Positions 32,788 to 41,755 of a stretch of 64,000 bases of DNA are shown here, one piece after another. Under the pieces are notes generated by a model, which was not told the DNA's origin, did not search any database, and worked only from the letters and a program-made list of their open reading frames with translations. The translations under genes were made by a program, and so were the position numbers. The stretch comes from Methanomassiliicoccales archaeon PtaU1.Bin124. Its GTDB lineage: Archaea; Thermoplasmatota; Thermoplasmata; Methanomassiliicoccales; UBA472. The stretch covers positions 1 through 64,000 of the forward strand of contig MVRC01000006.1 in NCBI GenBank assembly GCA_002067865.1. Direction: 5' to 3'. Numbering within the stretch: position 1 is the stretch's first letter; every line of letters begins with the position of its first letter.

Positions 32788-34077
32788 TCAACCCTTCCCG
32801 ATACCGGCGTAGGTGAAGCCCCGTCTGCGGCAGTCGGCGGCATTGAACACGTTCCTGCCATCGACCAGGTTCGGGGTGCGCATCAATTCCTTGACCTTGG
32901 CCAAATCGAGCTTTGCATATTCTGAATGGTCGGTCACGAACACGACGCAGTCGGCACCTTTAAGGGCCTCTTCCATTGACCTCACCAAGGGCGCATTATG
33001 CGCTTCTCGGGCAAAGCTGTCATGCACGACCACCTTCGCCTCTTTCATCAGGGCGTCGATCACTGGGATGGCCGGAGAATGCCTGGTGTCATCGGAGTCG
33101 CGCAGGAAAGAGAGCCCCATGACCGCCACCTTCGGGTCGGGTACCTTGCAGCGCTTTATGAGCTGGACGGCGATATCGGCCAGATGTATCGGCATGCGCT
33201 CGTTTATCTCCCTCGCGGCCGGCATGACCCTGGGTTCGGCGAACGGCGCCGAGCTCATCAGGAGCCAGGAGTCCTTGGGCAGGCAATGCCCTCCGACCCC
33301 TGAGCCAGGAATGTGCATGTCCCTGTAAGGACAGGTGTTGACCAGTCGGCGGACCTCGTAGGCGTCCCCGCCGACCTGCTCGCACAACAGGGCCACCTCA
33401 TTGGCGAATGCGATCTGAACGTCCCTGTAGGCGTTCTCGGTGGTCTTGCAAATCTCGGCCGACAGGAGGTCGGTCGGATGAAGTTCGGCACGGACCACCT
33501 TCGAGTAGAAGTAGGCCCCTTTCTTGATGGACTGGGCATCGATCCCGCCCAGCACCCTTTCCACCGAACGCATGTTGCCCAGCAGCTTTCCAGGCATGAC
33601 CCTTTCCGGGCAGTGGACCACGGAGAAGTCGGTTCCGGCCTTGAGCCCGCTGCCCTGCTCCAGGAGAGGCACCAACCTGTCCCTGCATGTTCCCGGAGGC
33701 AACGTTGACTCGAACGAGAGCATCATTCCCTTGCGCACGAATTTGGACAGTTCTCTGGTGACATTGATAAGGATCGTAAGGTCGGGCCTGTTGGCCGCGT
33801 TCAAAGGAGTATCGACGCAGATGAAGATGGCATCGCAGGACACGACATCGGACATCTTGTCCGTGGGGGTCAGAGAACCATCATCGGCCACCTTGTCCAC
33901 AAGCTCGGCCAGGCCAGGTTCGTTCCCCTCGATGGGCGAGATACCCTGCCTCAGTTTTTCCAGTTTGTTGCGGTCCACATCCACACCAATGGTCTGGAAA
34001 CCGCTGTCCGCCAATAGGCAGGCCAAGGGCAGGCCGACATATCCCAATCCGACCACCGCCACCTTTTCCTTGGACAT
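32788..34077 (-). CDS. wecC: UDP-N-acetyl-D-mannosaminuronate / UDP-GlcNAc 6-dehydrogenase (WecC/WbpA type)
   Basis: Oxidises C6 of a UDP-HexNAc to the uronate with two NAD+. 429 residues from ATG 34077 (MSKEKVAVVGLGYVGLPLA, Rossmann). A TATA GGCATTAAGAACC about 33 bp upstream makes this start better than 34182. Later motifs are ICVDTPLN, SFESTLPPGTC, HCPERVMPGKL, TENAYRDVQIAFANE and the catalytic cysteine in GSGVGGHCLPKDSW. The family includes ManNAc- and GlcNAc-specific enzymes; a 2-epimerase gene 3 kb away fits either route. The symbol is nominal. Confidence 0.92.
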   Translation of the reverse strand: MSKEKVAVVGLGYVGLPLACLLADSGFQTIGVDVDRNKLEKLRQGISPIEGNEPGLAELVDKVADDGSLTPTDKMSDVVSCDAIFICVDTPLNAANRPDLTILINVTRELSKFVRKGMMLSFESTLPPGTCRDRLVPLLEQGSGLKAGTDFSVVHCPERVMPGKLLGNMRSVERVLGGIDAQSIKKGAYFYSKVVRAELHPTDLLSAEICKTTENAYRDVQIAFANEVALLCEQVGGDAYEVRRLVNTCPYRDMHIPGSGVGGHCLPKDSWLLMSSAPFAEPRVMPAAREINERMPIHLADIAVQLIKRCKVPDPKVAVMGLSFLRDSDDTRHSPAIPVIDALMKEAKVVVHDSFAREAHNAPLVRSMEEALKGADCVVFVTDHSEYAKLDLAKVKELMRTPNLVDGRNVFNAADCRRRGFTYAGIGKG

Positions 34078-34248
34078 GCGGCTTCGAATAGCCCGAAGGT
34101 TCTTAATGCCTTCGAATCGCCTGGGAACGGAGCTGAAATTATTCCTAAAGGAATCAGAACTACCGCCTTCACAGGCAAACATATATTAAAAGTGTCCATG
34201 TTATGGGCCTATTGCCAAGGCCTGTCATGGGTTCATGCGGGCCGAAGT

Positions 34249-34273
34249 CCCGCCGCCAGAGATGGTGGGCGGG
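34249..34273 (+). promoter_or_regulatory. Stable leader hairpin with GAGA tetraloop upstream of the serine pair
   Basis: CCCGCCGCCA (34249-34258) pairs with TGGTGGGCGGG (34263-34273), 10 pairs with one bulged G, closed by a GAGA (GNRA) tetraloop. It sits in the untranslated leader expected from TATA CATATATTAAAAG (about 34178-34190), roughly 30 bp before TTG 34303. A shorter hairpin, GGCCT-N7-AGGCC, is at 34206-34222. The purpose is unknown; attenuation or ligand control is possible. Confidence 0.5.
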
Positions 34274-34302
34274 TAAGATTCGCAGACAAAGAGGGGATTC
34301 GA

Positions 34303-35367
34303 TTGAGCCGAAGACTTTTCACCGTGGGCCCTGTCGAGGTGTTTCCGGATACCTTGCAGGCTATGGCCAAACCCATGATCATCCACCGCGGCAAGGACTA
34401 TCAGCAGGTGCAGAAGGCCGTCGTGGAGAAGTTGCACAAGGTGTTGGACACGGATATGGAGATATACCTGTCCCCGGCCTCGGCCACCGGATTCCTGGAA
34501 TCATGCGTGCGCTGCGGTGTCAGCAAGAAGATGCTGGGGATTACCAACGGCTCATTCGGTGACCGCTGGCAGCAGATTGGCACCCTGAACGGCAAGCTGG
34601 TCGACAAGATCGAGGTGGAGTGGGGCAAGGCAGTGCGCAAGGAGCACATCCAAGGCAAGATCGGCAAGGACATCGAGGCCGTGACGTTCGTGTCCAACGA
34701 GTCCTCCACAGGCGTCCTGAACCCCTGCCTCGAAGTGGCCGAAGCTGTCAAGGCTGAAGGCGATCCGCTCTTCTTCGTGGACGGCGTCACCTCGGTCGGC
34801 GCGGTGGACCTGCAGCTCAAGAAGATGCAGCCCGATGCGTTGGTCTTCGGCAGCCAGAAGGCACTGGCGCTCCCGCCAGGCCTGGCCATCATCTGCGTCT
34901 CTCCCCGTCTTCTGAAGAAGGCGGAGAAGGTGGAGAACCGCGGTTATTACTTCGACCTGCTGGAGATCAAGAAGTTCGCCGACAAGGACCTCCCGCTGAC
35001 GACCCCGGCGGTCTCCCTGCTGTTCGGTCTGGACTACCAGCTGGACAAGATGCTCAAGGAGGGCGTCTCCGCCCGTTACCAGCGCCACGCTGAGATGACC
35101 GACATGATCCACAAGTGGGCCAAGAAGAAGTTCGGTCTGTATGCGGAGCAGGGCTTCCGCTCCAAGACCCTCACCGCCGTGGAGACCGGCAAGTTCGACT
35201 TTGGCGCCTTCGACAGCGCTCTGAAGGCCAAGGGGTTCGAGATATCCAACGGCTACGGCAAGATCAAGGACAACACCTTCCGCATCGGCCACATGGGTGA
35301 CCTGGTGCCCAAGGACATCAACGACCTCACTAAGGTCATGGACGAAGTACTGGAGGAGATGAAATGA
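34303..35367 (+). CDS. Class V aminotransferase, probable phosphoserine/serine-glyoxylate type
   Basis: 354 residues from TTG 34303 (LSRRLFTVGPVEVFP), which follows GAGGGGATTCGA; the frame stays open to 34192, but that part lies in the transcript leader. Fold-type I class V features are VGPVEVFPDTLQAM, IIHRGKDYQQV, YLSPASATGFLES, FVSNESSTGVLNP, FFVDGVTSVGAVDL and the PLP lysine in FGSQKALALPPG. It overlaps serA by 4 bp. This strongly suggests that it turns 3-phosphohydroxypyruvate (or hydroxypyruvate) into phosphoserine/serine, as class V enzymes do where SerC is missing. Alanine- or serine-glyoxylate transamination is the alternative. Confidence 0.85.
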   Translation: MSRRLFTVGPVEVFPDTLQAMAKPMIIHRGKDYQQVQKAVVEKLHKVLDTDMEIYLSPASATGFLESCVRCGVSKKMLGITNGSFGDRWQQIGTLNGKLVDKIEVEWGKAVRKEHIQGKIGKDIEAVTFVSNESSTGVLNPCLEVAEAVKAEGDPLFFVDGVTSVGAVDLQLKKMQPDALVFGSQKALALPPGLAIICVSPRLLKKAEKVENRGYYFDLLEIKKFADKDLPLTTPAVSLLFGLDYQLDKMLKEGVSARYQRHAEMTDMIHKWAKKKFGLYAEQGFRSKTLTAVETGKFDFGAFDSALKAKGFEISNGYGKIKDNTFRIGHMGDLVPKDINDLTKVMDEVLEEMK

Positions 35368-36971
35368 AGATCCTAGTCACGGACGAGCTTTCCAAGGAAG
35401 GCATCGAGATGCTCACAAAGGACGGCGTCCAGGTGGACGTCCGCCCCAAGATTTCCCAGGAGGACCTCCTCAAGATCATCGGGGAGTACGAGGGCCTCAT
35501 CGTGCGCAGCGGCACCAAGGTGACCGCACAGGTCATCGAATCCGGCAAGAAGTTGAAGGTGGTCGGCCGGGCCGGCGTCGGCGTCGACAATGTGGACGTC
35601 GAAGCGGCCACAAGGCGCGGCATACTGGTCATGAACACCCCCTCGGCCAACATCATCTCCGCTTGCGAGCACACCCTGGCCATGATGCTGTCCCTGGCCC
35701 GCAACATCCCCTGGGCCGACAAATCGGTCAAGGAGGGCAAGTGGGAGAAGAGCAAGTTCATGGGCGTCGAGCTTTCTGGCAAGACCCTGGGCATCATCGG
35801 CATCGGCCGAATCGGCGGCGAGGTGGCCAAGAGGGCCAAGTCCTTCGGGATGAAGCTGATCGGCTACGACCCATACATATCCCAGGAAGCGGCGGTCAAG
35901 CTGGGCGTGCGCCTCATGACGCTGGACCAGGTCTGCCGCGAGGCGGACTTCATCACTGTCCACGCAGCGCTCACGCCGACCACTCACAACCTCGTCAGCA
36001 AGGCCCAGTTCGACATCATGAAGCCCAATGTCATGATCGTCAACTGCGCCCGCGGCGGCATCATCGACGAGGCCGCCTGGTGCGAGGCCCTGCGGACGAA
36101 GCGCATCGCCGGCGCGGCCATCGATGTGTTCGAGCAGGAGCCGCTCTCCAAGGACTCTCCGTTCCTAAAGTTGGAGAACGCGGTCCTGACGCCTCACCTG
36201 GGCGCATCCACCAAGGAGGCGCAGGAGAAGGTGTCCATCGAGATGGCCGAGCACGTGAAGCTCTTCCTGGTCGACAAGCAGATCACCAACGCCGTCAACG
36301 CCCCGATGGGCAAGATCGACCCGAAGGTCGCCCCGTTCATCAACATCGCTGAGAGACTTGGTTCCTTCTGCATGCAGCTGGTCGACGGCCCGGTCAAGAA
36401 GATCGAGGTCGAAGTGCACGGCGAGATCGCAAGCATGGATACGCGCATGATCACCACCTCGACCCTGGTGGGCGTGCTCGCCAACGTCAAGGGCGAGAAC
36501 ACCAACATCATCAACGTCGGTTCCATCGCCCGGGACATGGGCATCCAGGTCGTAGAATCGAAGGTGGACGAGTCCACCCACTACACCAACATGCTGGTCA
36601 TCCGGGTATCCTCGGACGGCCACAAGCACGAGGTGCGCGGCACGGCCTACCCCGGCACCGAGGCCCGCATCCTGGGCGTCGACGAGTTCGACATCGACAT
36701 GCCGTTGGAGGGCGACTTCATCTTGACCAGGCACCAGGACATGCCGGGCATGATCGGCAAGGTCGGCACCCTGCTGGGCGACATGAAGATCAACATCGCC
36801 CGCATGGGCGTGGGCAGGGAGGACCAGAAGGGCGGCGCGCTCATGCTCATCCAGGTCGACAACGACGTGGACAAGGCCGTGCTGGAGAAGCTGCGCGGGA
36901 TGCCGAACTTCAAGGAGGCCCGCTCCGTCCGCCTGAGCCACATGAAGAAGAAGGAGCTCATGGAGCTCTGA
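35364..36971 (+). CDS. serA: D-3-phosphoglycerate dehydrogenase (long form)
   Basis: First enzyme of serine biosynthesis. The 535 residues comprise a substrate domain (KILVTDELSKEGIEML), a Rossmann NAD domain (GKTLGIIGIGRIGGEVAKRAK), catalytic Arg in NCARGGIIDEAAW, catalytic His in LTPHLGASTKEAQEKV, an intervening ASB domain (about 320-445) and a C-terminal ACT domain (FILTRHQDMPGMIGKVGTLLG). The ACT domain usually mediates feedback by serine. Length is that of the type with ASB and ACT domains. It is translationally coupled to the class V aminotransferase upstream. Confidence 0.96.
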   Translation: MKILVTDELSKEGIEMLTKDGVQVDVRPKISQEDLLKIIGEYEGLIVRSGTKVTAQVIESGKKLKVVGRAGVGVDNVDVEAATRRGILVMNTPSANIISACEHTLAMMLSLARNIPWADKSVKEGKWEKSKFMGVELSGKTLGIIGIGRIGGEVAKRAKSFGMKLIGYDPYISQEAAVKLGVRLMTLDQVCREADFITVHAALTPTTHNLVSKAQFDIMKPNVMIVNCARGGIIDEAAWCEALRTKRIAGAAIDVFEQEPLSKDSPFLKLENAVLTPHLGASTKEAQEKVSIEMAEHVKLFLVDKQITNAVNAPMGKIDPKVAPFINIAERLGSFCMQLVDGPVKKIEVEVHGEIASMDTRMITTSTLVGVLANVKGENTNIINVGSIARDMGIQVVESKVDESTHYTNMLVIRVSSDGHKHEVRGTAYPGTEARILGVDEFDIDMPLEGDFILTRHQDMPGMIGKVGTLLGDMKINIARMGVGREDQKGGALMLIQVDNDVDKAVLEKLRGMPNFKEARSVRLSHMKKKELMEL

Positions 36972-37029
36972 ACTTCCCAAACCCCTTTTCCATCTTTTCC
37001 AAACGGTTATTAATCCAGGACAGCGTTCG

Positions 37030-38100
37030 ATGGGCATGAAGTTCCTTTCCGTGGTGGGCGCCAGGCCTCAGTTCGTCAAGCTGGCCCCGCTCCACCGGGA
37101 GCTGGTCAAGCAGCATGAGCATATCATCGTGCACACCGGCCAGCATTATGATTACCGCATGAGCCAGGTGTTCTTCGAGGAGCTTAAGATCCCCGACCCG
37201 CAGCACAACCTCGGGGTCGGGTCAGGTAGCCACGGCGAGCAGACCGGGAAGATGCTGGCGGCGATCGAGCAGGTGCTGCAGCAGGAACGTCCGCGCTGTG
37301 TCATCGTCTATGGGGACACGAACTCCACCCTGGCCGCGGCGCTAGCGGCGAGCAAGCTCCTGATACCGGTGGCGCATGTCGAGGCTGGCCTGAGGTCCTA
37401 TCGCCACGGCATGCCCGAGGAGATCAACAGGGTGCTGACGGACCACATCTCTGACGTGCTTTTCTGCCCCAGCGATGTGGCCGTGCGGAATCTCCGAAAG
37501 GAAGGGATCGGCAAGGGCGTCCATGTGGTGGGCGACACCATGACCCAGGTCCTCAAAGAGGTCGATGCCAAGCTAGGGGCCGAGGTGCCGCAGAGCATGG
37601 GGGTCAGGCCGGGCCATTACCTGTTGGCGACCATCCACCGGCAGGAGAACGCCGATTCCAGGGAGAACATGACCGCCATCCTCGACGCGCTCGAAAGGTA
37701 CGATGGCGAGGTGCTGTTGCCGCTGCACCCCCGCACCGCCAAGAACCTAAAAGGCTGGGGCATGATGGGCCGCCTGGAATCTATGTCTCATGTCAAAGTG
37801 AAGGAACCGCTGGGCTTCCTTACGTTCACGGCATTGGAGAAGTTCGCGGGACACATCATGACCGATTCGGGCGGGGTGCAGAAAGAGGCCTACTATTTCC
37901 ATGTGCCATGCACCACCGTCCGGGATGAGACGGAGTGGGTGGAGACGCTGGAAGGCGGATGGAACGTTCTCACTGGAGCCGACAAGGGCAAGATCGAGAG
38001 CGCGCTCAGCCGACCTAGACCCTCGAAGGACCAGGTCTCTTATGGAGATGAGCATGTCTGCGAGAGGATCGTAGCCACGCTGGAAGCCGAGCTGAGATAG
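37030..38100 (+). CDS. wecB: UDP-N-acetylglucosamine 2-epimerase (non-hydrolysing)
   Basis: 356 residues, starting at ATG 37030 or 37036, both leaderless by a TATA GGTTATTAATCC near 37006-37017. Motifs are GARPQFVKLAPLHREL, HTGQHYDYRMSQVFF, VYGDTNSTLAAALAA, VAHVEAGLRSYRHGMPEEINR, TIHRQENADSREN and TDSGGVQKEAYYFHVPCTTVRDETEW. It interconverts UDP-GlcNAc and UDP-ManNAc, or the C3-amino uronate derivative as in WbpI. With the 6-dehydrogenase and the WbpB/D/E-like trio at 44.5-47 kb, it supplies a surface-glycan precursor. Confidence 0.94.
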   Translation: MGMKFLSVVGARPQFVKLAPLHRELVKQHEHIIVHTGQHYDYRMSQVFFEELKIPDPQHNLGVGSGSHGEQTGKMLAAIEQVLQQERPRCVIVYGDTNSTLAAALAASKLLIPVAHVEAGLRSYRHGMPEEINRVLTDHISDVLFCPSDVAVRNLRKEGIGKGVHVVGDTMTQVLKEVDAKLGAEVPQSMGVRPGHYLLATIHRQENADSRENMTAILDALERYDGEVLLPLHPRTAKNLKGWGMMGRLESMSHVKVKEPLGFLTFTALEKFAGHIMTDSGGVQKEAYYFHVPCTTVRDETEWVETLEGGWNVLTGADKGKIESALSRPRPSKDQVSYGDEHVCERIVATLEAELR

Positions 38101-38103
38101 GCG

Positions 38104-38388
38104 TCACAGCTTCCTTTCCACACTGGCGATGCGCTGTTCCAGCGGTCTCTCGTTCAGCCTGTCATCGATCTTGATCTCGGTGAGCACCTGGTTGGACATG
38201 GTTCTGATCTTCTTGTGACAAGAGGAAATCGTCTCCATGACATCGTCATATGGACCTTGAACGACCGTCCCCATCGGGGTCAATTCATAACGCAGTCCGG
38301 AAGCTCTGACCAACTTGATGCATTCCGCGACATACTGGCTCAGACCCTCTTCTCTGCCAATCGGCACTATGCTGAATTCGGCGATCAT
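38104..38388 (-). CDS. MTH1187/YkoF-type thiamine-binding protein (UPF0045)
   Basis: 94 residues of the ferredoxin-like MTH1187 family: AEFSIVPIGREEGLSQYVAECI, SGLRYELTPMGTVVQG and RMSNQVLTEIKIDDR-type strand (TMSNQVLTEIKIDDR). Homologues bind thiamine or its pyrimidine and form tetramers; the physiological role is not firm. Start ATG 38388 follows GGTGA. A minus-strand TATA GGTTTATATC near 38446 is positioned for a short leader. No thiamine genes adjoin. Confidence 0.85.
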   Translation of the reverse strand: MIAEFSIVPIGREEGLSQYVAECIKLVRASGLRYELTPMGTVVQGPYDDVMETISSCHKKIRTMSNQVLTEIKIDDRLNERPLEQRIASVERKL

Positions 38389-38619
38389 TTTTTCATCACC
38401 GAATCAAAAAAATGAATGCTAAAAATGGTCCTCTTAGAAGATATAAACCTTACGCCCTAGTGGTTGAGAAATGATAGCATCATCGAAACATCGCATTTTT
38501 GTTATCATAAATAATATCGAAAAAAGCATGTATGGACCAAAATACTTATATACAGAACCGCGAATCATTTAGTTTTAATTTACTTTAAACATGTTCAAAT
38601 TGATTAGGGGCCAGACACG
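38389..38619. other. AT-rich divergent intergenic region with two TATA boxes
   Basis: 231 bp, markedly more AT-rich than its surroundings. It holds a minus-strand TATA for the thiamine-binding-type gene (about 38441-38451). On the plus strand there is a TATA ATACTTATATACAG (38541-38554) and a second candidate TTTACTTTAAAC (38579-38590), nearer to ATG 38620. No coding or RNA gene was recognised. Confidence 0.5.
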
Positions 38620-39171
38620 ATGAAGAGCAACGCAAACGCAAAGTCCCGTAGCATTCCAGGGGCAAAGAAGGGGAGCGCCAAGAGCGCAACCGTAAGTATG
38701 GTCGGTTCTCAGAGCGTCAAGAATGATGGAGTTGTCCTTTCTGGAGGAAACGCCAAGCAACCCACTTTTGAGATATGTTTTGATGATCGATGCACCACCT
38801 TGACCGTCGACGACCTTACTTCTGCCATCCGCAACGGGATCGACAAGGATGGAATGCCCGAGGAGATGGCGAGGGGCATGGCCCAGCACGTTTTGAACTT
38901 CTTCGGTTACAGCGAGCGCATCATCGACAACATTTTGGAGCCCGAGGACAGGGACGCCTTCTACCAGTTGGAGGATACCGGTATCCTGACCACGGAAAGG
39001 GAGGAGACCACCCTCTACGATGGCAGGGAGTGGCGCATTCACTATTGGCTGTTCCGCAAGGAACGGATCATGGAGCTCATAAACGTCAACAACGGCGGTG
39101 TCCAGAGCAGCGAGGACGGTCAGTTCAACTACTCCGAGCTGGGCGAGGACATCTGGCAGAGAACGAAGTAA
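38620..39171 (+). CDS. Conserved archaeal protein (DUF6015-like) with basic N-terminal tail
   Basis: 183 residues. The first about 45 are low-complexity, rich in Lys, Ser, Ala and Gly, and probably disordered. The remainder (LTVDDLTSAIRNGIDKDGMP onward, with HVLNFFGYSERIIDNILEPEDRDAFYQLEDTGILTTEREETTLYDGREWRIHYW) resembles a small conserved domain I associate with DUF6015 of Thermoplasmata-type archaea. Its function is unknown, and the name is from memory. The cluster of acidic and aromatic residues suggests a protein-protein interface, and the basic tail could bind nucleic acid. The promoter is unusually AT-rich, hinting at strong expression. Confidence 0.6.
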   Translation: MKSNANAKSRSIPGAKKGSAKSATVSMVGSQSVKNDGVVLSGGNAKQPTFEICFDDRCTTLTVDDLTSAIRNGIDKDGMPEEMARGMAQHVLNFFGYSERIIDNILEPEDRDAFYQLEDTGILTTEREETTLYDGREWRIHYWLFRKERIMELINVNNGGVQSSEDGQFNYSELGEDIWQRTK

Positions 39172-39248
39172 AACCACTTACAGCGGTCTCCCTTAGTTTC
39201 GGGGACCTCCGCGAAATCCTATTCTAAGCAGTTCAGATTCACAACCGG

Positions 39249-41153
39249 ATGGACCTTTTTCCTTATTCTCCCCGGCCCAATCAGGCAGAGTTCATACGCT
39301 TGATCGAAGAGGCCACCGCCAATGACAGGCATATCGTGGTCGAGTCAGGCACCGGGACAGGCAAGACCGTATGCGCTTTGGTGGGGACGCTCCAGGCGGC
39401 GCTACGGACGGGGAAGAAGGTCCTTTATCTCACTCGTACCAACTCACAGGAGAAGCAGGTCATCACCGAGCTGCGCAAGATCAACGAGAGGCAGGCGGTC
39501 TTCGGCATCGCCATCCAAGGCCGTCAGGTCACCTGCCCTCTGTTCCGCAGGGACCCGGACCTCAAAGGCGGCTCTCCCGAAGAGCTGTCCCGACTGTGCA
39601 GGGAGAAGAAGCGCAAGAGCATGCAGGACCAACCGGGCGGATGCCGGTTCTTCACCGAGACCAGGCTGGCGGACCATGATGAACTGGCCAATCACTGTCG
39701 GTCCACCATTCCGACCGCCGAGGAGTTCGTGGAGTATTGCGACCAGAAGGGTTACTGCCCGCACGAGCTGCTGAAGGAACTGGCCAGGGAGGCCAGGGTC
39801 GTGGCAGCCCCCTATGCTTATTTCTTCATGCCCTTCATCCGCAACTCCCTGCTGGACTGGATGGACGTTTCGCTGGGGGACCTCATCGTCATCGTGGACG
39901 AGGCGCACAATCTGCCCGACTACACCAGGGAGGTGGAAAGCTTCCAGCTGTCCAGCTGGGCCTTGGACGCGGTGGAGAAGGAGATCGAGGAGTTCGGGGA
40001 CCCGGACGTTCTGCCGACCGCCAGCATACGGGATGTGCTGGTGGAGATGAAGAGACTGATCCAGGAGGCGTTGGCGGAGTACCTCATTGACGAGGACGGC
40101 CTCATACCACCGGCCTTCGTGGAGGAGGGGCTGATGTCCGCCTTCACCACCTCATCGCGCGGGCTGCAGACAATGGCAAAGGCATTGATGGAACAGGGGG
40201 AGGTGATCAGGGAGCGGAAGGCGCAGGAGGGGAGGCTGCCCCGCTCCTACATCCACGGCCTGGGCGGGTTCATCAACTTCTGGACCTCGCTGGACGAGGC
40301 GGAGTATGTGAAGCTCATCATCGGAGGAGATAACCCCACGCTCCGTGCCTATTGCCTGGACCCGGTCGTTACCACCTCGGTGCTTCTGGGCTGCGGGGGC
40401 TCGCTGCACATGTCCGGGACGCTCGTTCCACTGTCGGAGTACCGAGATACCATCGGGCTTCCGGCCAACACGGCCCTGGCCACATACCCATCCCCCTTCC
40501 CTCAGGAGAACAGGAGGATCTTCTACCTGGAGGACTGCACCACCAAGTACGAGGAGATGGCCCAGGACGAGGACATGGTGCCCCGCATGGAAGAGCATGT
40601 GGTCCAGATATGCAATGTCATGGACCGCAACACGGTCGTCTTCTTCCCTTCGTACGCGCTGATGGACCGCTTCATCGGTGACAAGGTCCTCGCCCGCATC
40701 CGCCGCAAGGTGCATGTGGAGGAGCGGGGCATGGGCCAGGCCGAGCTGATGGAGGTAGTGTCCCGCTTCAAGGGGCAGAGGGACGAGGGGGCGGTGCTGT
40801 TCAGCGTGGTGGGGGGCAGGATCAGCGAGGGGATAGATTTCCCTGACAAGGACCTGGAGGTGGCGATCATCGTCGGTGTACCATATCCTCGTCCCACGGC
40901 AAAGCAGAGGGCGCTGATGCATTTCTACGAGACCAAGTTCCGCAAAGGCTGGGAATATACCGTGAAGGTGCCCACGTTCAGGAAGATGGCCCAGGCCATC
41001 GGCCGCCTCATCCGTACTGAGACGGACATCGGGGCGGCTGTCATCCTGGACCGCCGGGCGAAGCAGTTCTCCGAAAGGATGGAGATGGATGAGACCCAGG
41101 CGCCGGTGAACGACCTGGTGAACTTCTTCAAGTACCACACGGGGAAAGGTTAA
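39249..41153 (+). CDS. XPD/Rad3-family iron-sulfur DNA helicase
   Basis: 634 residues, SF2 5'-3' helicase. Walker A is ESGTGTGKT (32-40), the DEAH box is VDEAHN (216-221), and the C-terminal motifs include FSVVGGRISEGIDFPDKDLE and RKMAQAIGRLIRTETDIGAAVILDRR. The Fe-S insertion lies between: candidate ligands C96, C117, C132, C150, C164 and C170, of which four would hold the cluster. Archaeal XPD acts in nucleotide excision repair and opens damaged DNA. Start ATG 39249; transcribed towards carS, pyrE and UDG with small gaps. Confidence 0.92.
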   Translation: MDLFPYSPRPNQAEFIRLIEEATANDRHIVVESGTGTGKTVCALVGTLQAALRTGKKVLYLTRTNSQEKQVITELRKINERQAVFGIAIQGRQVTCPLFRRDPDLKGGSPEELSRLCREKKRKSMQDQPGGCRFFTETRLADHDELANHCRSTIPTAEEFVEYCDQKGYCPHELLKELAREARVVAAPYAYFFMPFIRNSLLDWMDVSLGDLIVIVDEAHNLPDYTREVESFQLSSWALDAVEKEIEEFGDPDVLPTASIRDVLVEMKRLIQEALAEYLIDEDGLIPPAFVEEGLMSAFTTSSRGLQTMAKALMEQGEVIRERKAQEGRLPRSYIHGLGGFINFWTSLDEAEYVKLIIGGDNPTLRAYCLDPVVTTSVLLGCGGSLHMSGTLVPLSEYRDTIGLPANTALATYPSPFPQENRRIFYLEDCTTKYEEMAQDEDMVPRMEEHVVQICNVMDRNTVVFFPSYALMDRFIGDKVLARIRRKVHVEERGMGQAELMEVVSRFKGQRDEGAVLFSVVGGRISEGIDFPDKDLEVAIIVGVPYPRPTAKQRALMHFYETKFRKGWEYTVKVPTFRKMAQAIGRLIRTETDIGAAVILDRRAKQFSERMEMDETQAPVNDLVNFFKYHTGKG

Positions 41154-41178
41154 TAGAACGCGAGCGGATTTGGCCGGC

Positions 41179-41751
41179 ATGGATGTGCTGGAATTTCTGC
41201 TCCTGGTGCTTCTGGGCTTCTGGCTGATGCTGCCCGCCTACGTACCAAATTCTGCGGCAGTGCTTTTCGGCGGAGGGCTCCCTATCGACATGGGGAAGAG
41301 CTGGAGGGGCAAGCGCATCCTGGGCGACGGGAAGACCTGGCGCGGCCTGATCGGCGGGGTGGCCGCCGGTACCGGCATAGGGATCGTCCAGCTGTACATC
41401 GCCTATCCCTTCGACAAGATCGATTTCTTCGGCTTCGGCAAGGTGCCCGAGGCGATGGCCATCGTCTTCGTTCTGGCCATCGGTTCCCTTCTGGGCGACA
41501 TGGTCGGGGCGTTCATCAAGAGGCGCCTGGGCCTGGAACGGGGGGCCAAGGCACCTGTCCTGGACCAGTACAATTTCATTGCTGGCGCCTTCATACTCAC
41601 ATTGATCTGCTTCCCCGACTGGTTCATGAGGAGCTTCGTGAACGGGGAGCACATCATCAGTCTCCTGGCGGTGCTGATCATCACCCCGCTGCTGCACCGT
41701 GGGGTCAACATCATCGGTTACAAGCGCGGGTTGAAGAAGGTTCCCTGGTGA
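41179..41751 (+). CDS. carS: CDP-archaeol synthase CarS
   Basis: Activates unsaturated archaeol (digeranylgeranylglyceryl phosphate) with CTP in archaeal lipid synthesis. The roughly 190-residue membrane protein has YVPNSAAVLFGGGLPIDMG, the conserved RILGDGKTWRGLIGG, GDMVGAFIKRRLGLERGAKAPVLDQYNFI and several helices. TTG 41170 is possible, but a TATA AGGTTAATAGA near 41152 predicts a leaderless ATG at 41179. Followed 4 bp later by pyrE. Confidence 0.93.
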   Translation: MDVLEFLLLVLLGFWLMLPAYVPNSAAVLFGGGLPIDMGKSWRGKRILGDGKTWRGLIGGVAAGTGIGIVQLYIAYPFDKIDFFGFGKVPEAMAIVFVLAIGSLLGDMVGAFIKRRLGLERGAKAPVLDQYNFIAGAFILTLICFPDWFMRSFVNGEHIISLLAVLIITPLLHRGVNIIGYKRGLKKVPW

Positions 41752-41755
41752 GCAA

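Noticed and set aside
34192-34302. 37-codon extension of the class V aminotransferase
   Set aside because: The predicted TATA lies at its upstream edge, the residues do not match the family, and a ribosome binding site directs TTG 34303.
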